Source: a bacterium (GTDB taxonomy: Bacteria > Patescibacteriota > Minisyncoccia > Portnoybacterales > JAKAHB01). From it: 37,504 nucleotides of DNA. Shown in pieces: positions 32,338 through 37,504 of the stretch. The notes beneath the pieces were generated by a model that saw only the letters and a program-made list of their open reading frames with translations, was not told the origin of the DNA and did not search any database. The translations under genes and the position numbers were made by a program. The first letter of the stretch is position 1. Each line of letters begins with the position of its first letter. The stretch covers positions 1 through 37,504 of the forward strand of contig JAKAHB010000005.1 of NCBI GenBank assembly GCA_021815315.1, given 5' to 3'.

Positions 32338-32366
32338 TTGAAAAATTTTAAGAATCAATGTATTTT
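32338..32366 (+). promoter_or_regulatory. Probable promoter of cassette gene D
   Basis: TTGAAA (32338-32343), a 17-base spacer, and TATTTT (32361-32366). The leader includes the hairpin CCGTTC-TTT-GAACGG just before the ribosome binding site. Confidence 0.6.
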
Positions 32367-32435
32367 ATTTAAAACAAGAGAATACCAACGCTTTGTTAAA
32401 CCACCGTTCTTTGAACGGGGGTAAAAGGATGGTGA

Positions 32436-33485
32436 GTGGTGGCCGAAGAACAGCTGAAGAGACAGAGGGAGAATGTCCAGGCTATTTTGGATCGGGAGGG
32501 CCTGACCAAAAAATACATCCCGGATTTCTCGGTAAGACTGATGGACGTTTGGGAGGGGAACCCCCGGCTGAATGTTGATGAAGGGGCGCTGGACGAGCTG
32601 GCCGGGAGCATCGCAACGGTCGGCGTTAGGGAGCCGCTTCTGGGTTTTCCCGTGAGCGAACGCGCGAAGATCATTGATGGCCAGCGTCGCCTCTTGGCTT
32701 GCAGGAAAGTGGAGAGAGAAACCGCTCCGCTAATCCTGGTTGAGGGGCTGGCCGAGGAGGAAAAGCTCATCTTGGCCCTCTCTGCCGCGATAACGCAAAA
32801 AAAATTATCACTGGTGGAAGAGGGTTACTGGATGCAGGACCTCAAAAACCGGGGGTATGCTCCCGACCAGATCGCCCGTTTCATGGGCTGTGCCTTGCCA
32901 ACGGTTTGGGAGCGGCTAGCCATTATGTCACTACCCGAGGGCATCTTGGCCGCGCTGGCTTCGGGTAACCTCTCCCGCCAGGAAGGACTTTTGCTGGCCA
33001 GGTGTCCGAGGGATCTGGTTGGGCAAATGGTCCAGGACCTGGAGGGCTTTAGGCGTCGCTACCTTTCCGAAGGGGGCCGCCGGCCCAACGCGAAAAGAGT
33101 GGAGCAAGAAGCAATTCGCGAGCTGGCTCCCCAGGGGAGGCAGCTCCAAAGCGTTCAACAAGCGGCTGGTCTGGTTGCCCAGCCACGGCGGGTCGTTTCT
33201 ACCCCCCAAGAGGCGCTGTTTAGGGAGCTCCGTTCCGCGCTAGGACGGCTTGGGGACTGCCTGGATGATCTGGCCAAGTTGGGCAATGAACAACTTGGCC
33301 CTGAAGCAATCGAGGAGCTGATCAGGGAGAGGCGGTTTAGCCCGAACTTGTTGGCGACCTTATACTCGGAAGCCGATGAGGCAACCGGACTTTTGGAAAA
33401 CTTCCTCTCCCGCCTGGAAAGGCTGGGGCACAAGGACTTTATTTCGCGGTTGCAAAAAGCAGCCGCTGCCAGTAAAAAGAAGTAG
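32436..33485 (+). CDS. ParB-like DNA-binding protein, GC-rich cassette gene D
   Basis: A ParB/Spo0J/RepB-type protein. The N-terminal nucleotide-binding domain spans residues ~35-125, with NPR near 45 and DGQRRLLACRK, the counterpart of the GERRxRA motif, near 81. It is followed by a helix-turn-helix region (RGYAPDQIARFMGCALPTVWERL, ~131-155) and a long helical C-terminal part of about 150 residues ending in Lys residues. The start is GTG (32436 or the GTG directly after), preceded by AAAGGAT. There is no parA gene nearby, so it is an orphan. Segregation, gene regulation or a plasmid/phage origin are all possible. It is GC-richer than the flanking ABC-2 and malic enzyme genes. Confidence 0.8.
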   Translation: MVAEEQLKRQRENVQAILDREGLTKKYIPDFSVRLMDVWEGNPRLNVDEGALDELAGSIATVGVREPLLGFPVSERAKIIDGQRRLLACRKVERETAPLILVEGLAEEEKLILALSAAITQKKLSLVEEGYWMQDLKNRGYAPDQIARFMGCALPTVWERLAIMSLPEGILAALASGNLSRQEGLLLARCPRDLVGQMVQDLEGFRRRYLSEGGRRPNAKRVEQEAIRELAPQGRQLQSVQQAAGLVAQPRRVVSTPQEALFRELRSALGRLGDCLDDLAKLGNEQLGPEAIEELIRERRFSPNLLATLYSEADEATGLLENFLSRLERLGHKDFISRLQKAAAASKKK

Positions 33486-33507
33486 GGGCAACATGCTAAA
33501 TCATCCC

Positions 33508-33535
33508 GCGGCCGGTAAAATCCCGGCCGCTTTTT
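33508..33535 (+). terminator. Intrinsic terminator of cassette gene D
   Basis: GCGGCCGG and CCGGCCGC form an 8-bp stem with loop TAAAATC, then TTTTT. Confidence 0.9.
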
Positions 33536-33583
33536 ATTCTCTGATAAGATCTCTTCGGGTCAACAACCAATCTTAAAACCGGT

Positions 33584-33602
33584 GTAAAGAGCGGGCTTTT
33601 CC
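33584..33602 (+). repeat. Very degenerate arm of the inverted-repeat family
   Basis: GTAAAGAGCGGGCTTTTCC matches the arm GTAAAGACCCGGCCTTTAC at 15 of 19 positions, downstream of the cassette D terminator. It is weak evidence on its own, but placement matches copies 1 and 2. Confidence 0.35.
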
Positions 33603-33677
33603 GGGCGGGGTTGAACAACAATTGTTTCGGTTCTATAATAAGCTGGCATTAAAATATTAAGAATTAAACTTTTTGCT

Positions 33678-34847
33678 ATGGACTATAAGAAGGCCTCTCT
33701 AAATCTGCACAAAAAACATCGCGGGAAAATGGAGATCAAATCCAAGGTTTCTTTAAAGAAAAAAAACGACCTGTCAACAGCCTACACTCCGGGTGTGGCC
33801 GAGGTTTGCCGTTTAATTGCCAAAGACAAAAAAGCGGTTTATACCCACACCATCAAAGCCAACACTATCGCTGTTGTAACCGACGGCTCGGCGATTTTGG
33901 GTTTGGGCAATTTGGGCCCGGAAGCGGCTTTGCCGGTGATGGAAGGCAAAGCGATTCTTTTTAAAGAGTTTGGCAATGTGGATGCTTTTCCGATTTGTCT
34001 GGCGACGCAAGATACAGAAGAGATTATCAAGGCGGTCAAGTTAATCGCCCCGGCTTTGGGCGGAATTAATTTGGAAGATATTTCGGCGCCGCGCTGTTTT
34101 GAAATTGAAGAAAGACTAAAAAAGGAACTGGACATCCCCGTCTTTCACGACGACCAGCACGGGACAGCCATTGTAACGCTGGCGGCTCTTTTAAATTCCT
34201 TGAAGGTTGTTAAAAAAGAAATTGGCCGAATTAAAATTGTGGTTAACGGCGCCGGCGCGGCGGCCATGTCGATCGTCAAATTGTTAGTAATGGCGGGCGC
34301 AAAAAACAGGAATGTGATTATGTTAGACACCAAAGGAATCCTTTATCAGGGACGAGAAGGAATGAACAAATACAAAGAAAAAATCGCTAAGATCACCAAT
34401 TCACAAAAGATTAAAGGGGGGCTGGAAGAAGCGTTGGCCGGGGCGGATGTTTTTATCGGTGTTTCCGCGGCCAACGTTTTGAACAAGAAAATGGTAGCAA
34501 CCATGGCGAACCGGCCGATTGTTTTTGCCATGGCTAACCCCGATCCGGAAATAAGCTATGCCGAGGCCCAAAAAACCAAAATTGCCGTTTTTGGCACCGG
34601 TCGCTCCGACTACCCCAACCAAATCAATAACGTCTTGGCCTTCCCGGGAATTTTTCGTGGCGCCTTGGACGCGCAAGCTCGGCAGATTACCGACAAAATG
34701 AAGTTGGCGGCCGCCTACACCATCGCTAAACTGGTGAGCAAAAAAGAACTTAAGCCTACTTTTATTATCCCGGCAGTCCTGGACAAACGGGTCGGTCGGG
34801 CCGTTGCCGCGGCGGTGAAAAAAGCGTACAATGAGAACAGGGTATAG
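33678..34847 (+). CDS. Malic enzyme (NAD(P)-dependent malate dehydrogenase, decarboxylating)
   Basis: Converts malate to pyruvate and CO2 while reducing NAD(P). The short bacterial form (389 aa) has the N-terminal malic domain with AYTPGVAEVCRLIA, NTIAVVTDGSAILGLGNLGPEAALPVMEGKA (metal and substrate region) and VFHDDQHGTAIVTLAALLNSLK. The NAD-binding domain follows with VVNGAGAAAMSIVKLLV and FAMANPDPEISYAEA. All motifs are intact. It is one of the few central metabolism enzymes here. No ribosome binding site precedes the ATG. Which cofactor is used cannot be told by eye. Confidence 0.94.
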   Translation: MDYKKASLNLHKKHRGKMEIKSKVSLKKKNDLSTAYTPGVAEVCRLIAKDKKAVYTHTIKANTIAVVTDGSAILGLGNLGPEAALPVMEGKAILFKEFGNVDAFPICLATQDTEEIIKAVKLIAPALGGINLEDISAPRCFEIEERLKKELDIPVFHDDQHGTAIVTLAALLNSLKVVKKEIGRIKIVVNGAGAAAMSIVKLLVMAGAKNRNVIMLDTKGILYQGREGMNKYKEKIAKITNSQKIKGGLEEALAGADVFIGVSAANVLNKKMVATMANRPIVFAMANPDPEISYAEAQKTKIAVFGTGRSDYPNQINNVLAFPGIFRGALDAQARQITDKMKLAAAYTIAKLVSKKELKPTFIIPAVLDKRVGRAVAAAVKKAYNENRV

Positions 34848-34858
34848 CAACTAGCCGA

Positions 34859-34914
34859 TAGGGGCTAGACTAAATATTAAATTTCCGGTGCTAGTGGCTA
34901 TTGGCTAGCCCCTA
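34859..34914. repeat. CTAG-rich inverted repeat upstream of a small membrane gene
   Basis: TAGGGGCTAG (34859-34868) and CTAGCCCCTA (34905-34914) form a 10-bp inverted repeat. Between and around them CTAG, GGCTA and related words repeat several times. It spans the malic enzyme to membrane gene gap. Confidence 0.65.
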
Positions 34915-34926
34915 GTGCCTAAAAAT

Positions 34927-35346
34927 ATGGCCAGTTCTTGGATTCGCGTCGTATATTATTATCTATTCGCCTTGGTCGGTTTGGTCTTGGTGATTATAGC
35001 GCTGATCAACGGGATAAATTTGGCTTTAAAAATGACCGTCTTTAAACAAGCCGATCTGGACACCTACGGTTATCAAAAACAACCGCCCATTCCGGCTTCT
35101 TTGGAAAAACAAGTTGGAGACCTGGGGAGCAACAAAGAGCTTAACTTGAGTGAAACGAATAAAAAAGAAATTCAAAATTGGCTGACAGATTACAAGGCCT
35201 GGAAAGAACAGCAAGCCAAAGTTGATCCGGTTATAGCCCAGCGTCAACGAGAAGCCTCCACTGCGATAGCGATGTTGGTCATCGGCCTGCCTTTGTTTCT
35301 CTTCCACTTTTTGATAATTAAAAAAGAAAAGATAGGACTGGCCTAA
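34927..35346 (+). CDS. Small membrane protein with two helices, DUF5671-like
   Basis: 139 residues from the ATG at 34927 (the ORF track starts at a GTG within the CTAG repeat). One membrane helix at ~residues 8-30 (VVYYYLFALVGLVLVIIALINGI), a polar external or cytoplasmic region of about 75 residues rich in Gln, Lys and Asn, and a second helix near the C-terminus (~113-130, AIAMLVIGLPLFLFHFLII). The first helix with YYYLFALVGL resembles the DUF5671 family common in Patescibacteria, but I am not sure. It is followed 4 bases later by a second small membrane gene, then a DedA gene. Confidence 0.65.
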   Translation: MASSWIRVVYYYLFALVGLVLVIIALINGINLALKMTVFKQADLDTYGYQKQPPIPASLEKQVGDLGSNKELNLSETNKKEIQNWLTDYKAWKEQQAKVDPVIAQRQREASTAIAMLVIGLPLFLFHFLIIKKEKIGLA

Positions 35347-35350
35347 AAAT

Positions 35351-35575
35351 ATGCGGGACAAAATAAAAAGAAATCTTGCTTGGTTTTTTGTTATTTTTTT
35401 GTTGGGAATTTTGGCTTTTTTATCCCACAACTTTGTTAGCGGGCAAACGGGCGAAGAATCTTTTTTATCGGCAATTCTCTTCCTTTCCTTTTTTGCCTGC
35501 CTGCTGGCGGATTTTGTTTTAGTAATCGTTTTGATAGTCCAAGCTATAAAAATTAGAAAGGAGCCAAAGGTTTGA
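35351..35575 (+). CDS. Small two-helix membrane protein (74 aa)
   Basis: Unknown. Two hydrophobic helices, ~residues 8-26 and ~40-65, with a short polar turn SGQTGEES between and a basic C-terminus IKIRKEPKV. It follows the preceding small membrane gene after 4 bases and overlaps the DedA start (TTGA), so the three genes are very likely one translation-coupled unit. It may be an accessory subunit of the DedA-type protein. Confidence 0.7.
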   Translation: MRDKIKRNLAWFFVIFLLGILAFLSHNFVSGQTGEESFLSAILFLSFFACLLADFVLVIVLIVQAIKIRKEPKV

Positions 35576-36201
35576 GAATAGAAGCTTGCGCCGCGTTGAT
35601 TTCCAACCTTTGTTCCGCGAATGTTGGAGTCAGTGGCGAACTAATCGCCTATATAGTTATCGCCTTCGCCATGATTTTTGAGGGCGAGATTTTTTTGTTG
35701 GTAGCCGGTTCCCTGGTGCACCTGGGGGTTTTGGACCTTTGGCCAACGCTAGTCGCTTCTTTCCTGGGAACGATCGGGAGCGATATCTTTTGGTATTCTC
35801 TGGGCAATAAATACGGAACAAAATTGATAGTCAAGCATGGCCGCTGGTTTTTTATCACTCCGGAACGTTTTGCCAAGATTGAAAGATTAATTCAGAAAAA
35901 AGGGAATTGGTTGATTCTATTCTCTAAATTTTTATACGGTCTCAACCACGCCTTTTTGGCGGCGGCCGGAGCGGTGAAATTCAGCTTTGAAAGATTCATC
36001 AAGGTGCAAATTTTTGCCTCGGCTTTTTGGGTGGTCTTATTCATCTTGTTGGGGAGATTTTTTGCTTCCAGTTTATTGATAATAAAAAAAGACATCCGTT
36101 TGGTTGGCGGAGGGATGTTGGTCCTTATAATTTTATTTGTGCTCTTGGAAAGATTTTTGGAAAAAAGATTTTTGCGTAAGTTTTTAGGCAACGGGAACTA
36201 G
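35572..36201 (+). CDS. DedA/VTT-domain membrane protein
   Basis: A second DedA-family protein (209 aa), presumably moving a lipid carrier or phospholipid across the membrane. The family pattern is visible: FAMIFEGEIFLLVAGSLVHLG, SFLGTIGSDIFWYSLGNKYG, and the re-entrant region LFSKFLYGLNHAFLAAAGAVKFSFERFI. The start is TTG at 35572, supported by AAGGAG about 12 bases upstream and by the TTGA overlap with the previous gene. It differs from the DedA at 21.7 kb in context: small membrane proteins here, glycosyltransferases there. Confidence 0.85.
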   Translation: MRIEACAALISNLCSANVGVSGELIAYIVIAFAMIFEGEIFLLVAGSLVHLGVLDLWPTLVASFLGTIGSDIFWYSLGNKYGTKLIVKHGRWFFITPERFAKIERLIQKKGNWLILFSKFLYGLNHAFLAAAGAVKFSFERFIKVQIFASAFWVVLFILLGRFFASSLLIIKKDIRLVGGGMLVLIILFVLLERFLEKRFLRKFLGNGN

Positions 36202-36261
36202 GCGTAGGGGAAATTGGGGGCTCGTAATTAAACGAGGAACCCGGCAAGAAAGGAGAGGCCG

Positions 36262-36444
36262 ATGCGACCTTTAACCAACAAGGAGCGGCGAGCGCTGGGA
36301 AAGCCGGCTCTTACCCTGGCAGAAATGGCTCTGGAAAAAGCAACGTGGGGCCCCAATCTTGAGCTACTGGACCTGGAATTAAACCCCGAGCTTGTGGCCG
36401 GCTGGACGGACGTCGTCATCAATCCCCACAAGCATCGGCGGTAG
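36262..36444 (+). CDS. 60-aa unknown protein, GC-rich cassette gene E
   Basis: A short but convincing gene. AAAGGAGAGG lies 5-6 bases before the ATG, and a strong terminator follows. The product is helical and charged (TNKERRALGKPALTLAEMA, LLDLELNPELVAGW), with no membrane helix, ending HKHRR. The leader contains the hairpin CTCGT/ACGAG. No family recognised. The ribosome binding site and terminator match the style of the other cassette genes. It lies between the DedA gene and the 23S region. Confidence 0.65.
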   Translation: MRPLTNKERRALGKPALTLAEMALEKATWGPNLELLDLELNPELVAGWTDVVINPHKHRR

Positions 36445-36473
36445 CCGTTCATGGGGGCGCAGGCCGTCTTTTG

Positions 36474-36501
36474 AGAGCGGGGAACTCCCCGCTCTATTTT
36501 T
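36474..36501 (+). terminator. Intrinsic terminator of cassette gene E
   Basis: AGAGCGGGG and CCCCGCTCT form a 9-bp stem with loop AACT, then ATTTTTA. Confidence 0.9.
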
Positions 36502-36515
36502 ATGTTTACCGGGGC

Positions 36516-36543
36516 TTGACAAGTATTTTCTATCTGCTAAAAT
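36516..36543 (+). promoter_or_regulatory. Strong promoter upstream of the 23S region
   Basis: A perfect TTGACA (36516-36521), a 16-base spacer and TAAAAT (36538-36543). It could drive the 23S gene or only the short terminated transcript that follows it. Confidence 0.75.
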
Positions 36544-36549
36544 TGGTAT

Positions 36550-36682
36550 TACGTTAATAAAGTTATTCTTTCTTAACTCACCTGATGATAAAACAAATAA
36601 AAAAATTGCGTTACAGAAGAAGTGATTAGCCCCTTCGTGTTTTGCGCGCGAAAGGAAATCGCTTCAAAAAAGCGATTTTTTG
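36550..36682 (+). ncRNA. Candidate short transcript or attenuated leader before 23S
   Basis: The interval from the predicted start near 36550 to the terminator at 36656-36682 is about 130 bases. It contains a 14-codon ORF (MIKQIKKLRYRRSD, from 36583 or close to it) just before the terminator. This layout suits a small RNA, a leader peptide with attenuation, or a tiny protein gene. The sequence alone cannot choose. Confidence 0.4.
36656..36682 (+). terminator. Intrinsic terminator between the promoter and the 23S gene
   Basis: AAATCGCTT and AAGCGATTT form a 9-bp stem with loop CAAAA and end in a run of six Ts. Confidence 0.85.
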
Positions 36683-36701
36683 TTTCTTAAATTTTGGCAG
36701 T

Positions 36702-36759
36702 CAATGCCTGTGGGTAAGAACCTGCAGACATTGGTTGCTGAAGGATTGCATCTTAACAA
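36702..36759 (+). promoter_or_regulatory. 23S leader hairpin and boxA-like antitermination site
   Basis: A hairpin built from CAATGCCTG and CAGACATTG (one mismatch) is followed by TGCATCTTAACAA (36747-36759), close to the rRNA boxA sequence TGCTCTTTAACAA. In E. coli boxA recruits Nus factors. About 80 bases then lead to the 23S 5' end. Confidence 0.5.
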
Positions 36760-36839
36760 CTGAATATAGTTAAGCATCCGTAGGTAAAAAAAGTAAAAGT
36801 ATATAAGGGTTACTAATCAAACCTTGCTTCAATTTTTGC

Positions 36840-37504
36840 AAGGTAGACATTAAGGGCGTATGGTGGATGCCTTGACACAAGAAGGCGATGAAGGACGTTG
36901 TGTGCCTGCGATAAGCCTCGGGGAGGTGGCTAACAACCTATGAACCGGGGATTTCCGAATGGGGAAACCTTACGATGGTAAAGCATCGTAGCTGTGTTTT
37001 AAAAACACGGAGCGCACCCGCTGAAGTGAAACATCTCAGTAAGCGGAGGAAAGGAAAACAAATGTTATTCCCCCAGTAGCGGCGAGCGAAAAGGGAGAAG
37101 CCCAAACCCTTTGATGCTTCGCATCGGGAATGTCAAAATCCTAATTTCTAATTTCCAAAAAATCTTTAATATCAAATGTCTAATTTTTCATTTGTTATTT
37201 GCCTTTGATTGGAAATTGGTAATTGGAAATTGGTAATTCCGCTGCGAAGTAGCGGAGGGGGTTGTAAGGCGATAACGTTTTGGGGCAACCCAAAGGGAGT
37301 CTATAAGATAAGTGCTGCCTAGGAGAATCGTCCTGGAAAGGCGAACCAAAGAGGGTGAAAGTCCCGTAAACGAAAGGCCATTTATGCTCCTAGTTATTGT
37401 TCTTGAGTACGGCGAGGCATGAAAACCTTGTCGGAATCCGCCAGAACTATCTGGCAAGGCTAAATACTTCTTGTGATCGATAGTGAACCAGTACCGTGAG
37501 GGAA
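36840..37504 (+). rRNA. 23S ribosomal RNA, 5' part (partial)
   Basis: The conserved 5' domain I is clear: TGGTGGATGCC, GGCGATGAAGGACG, GATTTCCGAATGGGGAAACC, AGTAGCGGCGAGCGAA, GGCTAAATACT, and GATAGTGAACCAGTACCGTGAGGGAA at the window end. By alignment with the E. coli 5' end, the gene should begin near 36840, within about 10 bases. The gene runs off the right edge. No 16S or tRNA genes lie upstream within this window, so it is not in the usual 16S-23S order. An AT-rich insertion lies at ~37130-37240. The minus-strand ORF at 37188-37457 is an artefact of rRNA. Confidence 0.95.
37130..37240 (+). repeat. AT-rich hairpin insertion in 23S rRNA domain I
   Basis: Between AAGCCCAAACCC and GGGGGTTGTAAGGCG, a place where most bacteria have a short variable hairpin, lies about 110 bases of AT-rich DNA. 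CTAATTTCTAATTTCC (37141-37156) can pair with GGAAATTGGTAATTGG (37211-37226) over 15 of 16 positions, counting G-U. The 14-mer GGAAATTGGTAATT is repeated in tandem (37211-37238). It looks like an intervening or expansion hairpin. Confidence 0.8.

Noticed and set aside
36202-36260. Riboswitch before the 60-aa gene
   Set aside because: Only one small hairpin (CTCGT/ACGAG) is visible; no known aptamer pattern.
37188-37457. 89-aa minus-strand ORF near the right edge
   Set aside because: It lies inside 23S rRNA, a common source of false protein calls.

Overview
This window looks like part of a Candidate Phyla Radiation (Patescibacteria) chromosome. The reasons are the gene content (DUF5663 and DUF5666 proteins, a DUF87/VirD4-type ATPase with two small partners, a short gamma-only DnaX, several very small membrane proteins), housekeeping genes mostly without Shine-Dalgarno sequences, and a 23S rRNA with an unusual AT-rich insertion and no 16S gene directly upstream. 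The finer lineage cannot be fixed by eye.

Layout. 1-6.5 kb (+) is a cell-wall, division and translation cluster: the end of an MreD-like gene, PBP2 (mrdA), greA, lysS, serS and an FtsQ/POTRA protein, closed by a strong bidirectional terminator. 6.56-10.0 kb (-) holds two GT39/PMT-like membrane glycosyltransferases driven by a good promoter. 10.8-16.6 kb (+) holds a DUF5663 protein, a Pro/Ala-rich small protein, the VirD4/HerA-like ATPase, a GtrA protein, dnaX, tRNA-Gln(TTG) and a NYN nuclease. 16.9-22.3 kb holds a tiny membrane protein (+), an SMS-like PAP2 protein (-), and a tightly coupled minus-strand operon of DedA, alpha/beta hydrolase and two GT4 glycosyltransferases. 22.4-28.3 kb (+) is one module: ECF-like sigma factor, small two-TM protein (possible anti-sigma), DUF5666 protein, MacA-like adaptor, MacB-like ATPase and permease, and a second DUF5666 protein. 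29.3-36.2 kb (+) holds an NRAMP-like carrier, an ABC-2 exporter pair, malic enzyme, small membrane proteins and a second DedA. The window ends in the first ~665 nt of a 23S rRNA gene.

Five genes are scattered between these blocks: an unknown protein at 10.1 kb, a membrane protein at 18.0 kb, a secreted protein at 28.5 kb, a ParB-like protein at 32.4 kb and a 60-aa protein at 36.3 kb. They look different from everything else. They are visibly GC-richer and stand alone. Each has a purine-rich ribosome binding site (weakest at the ParB-like gene) and ends in a hairpin terminator, and three have recognisable promoters. Two of them (10.1 and 18.0 kb) are followed, just past the terminator and in the same relative orientation, by an identical 53-bp inverted-repeat element. 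A half copy of this element, with its core flipped, supplies the stop codon of the sigma-factor gene, and degenerate relatives occur at about 27.8 and 33.6 kb. This set of self-contained cassettes plus the repeat family is the best candidate in the window for something not yet described.
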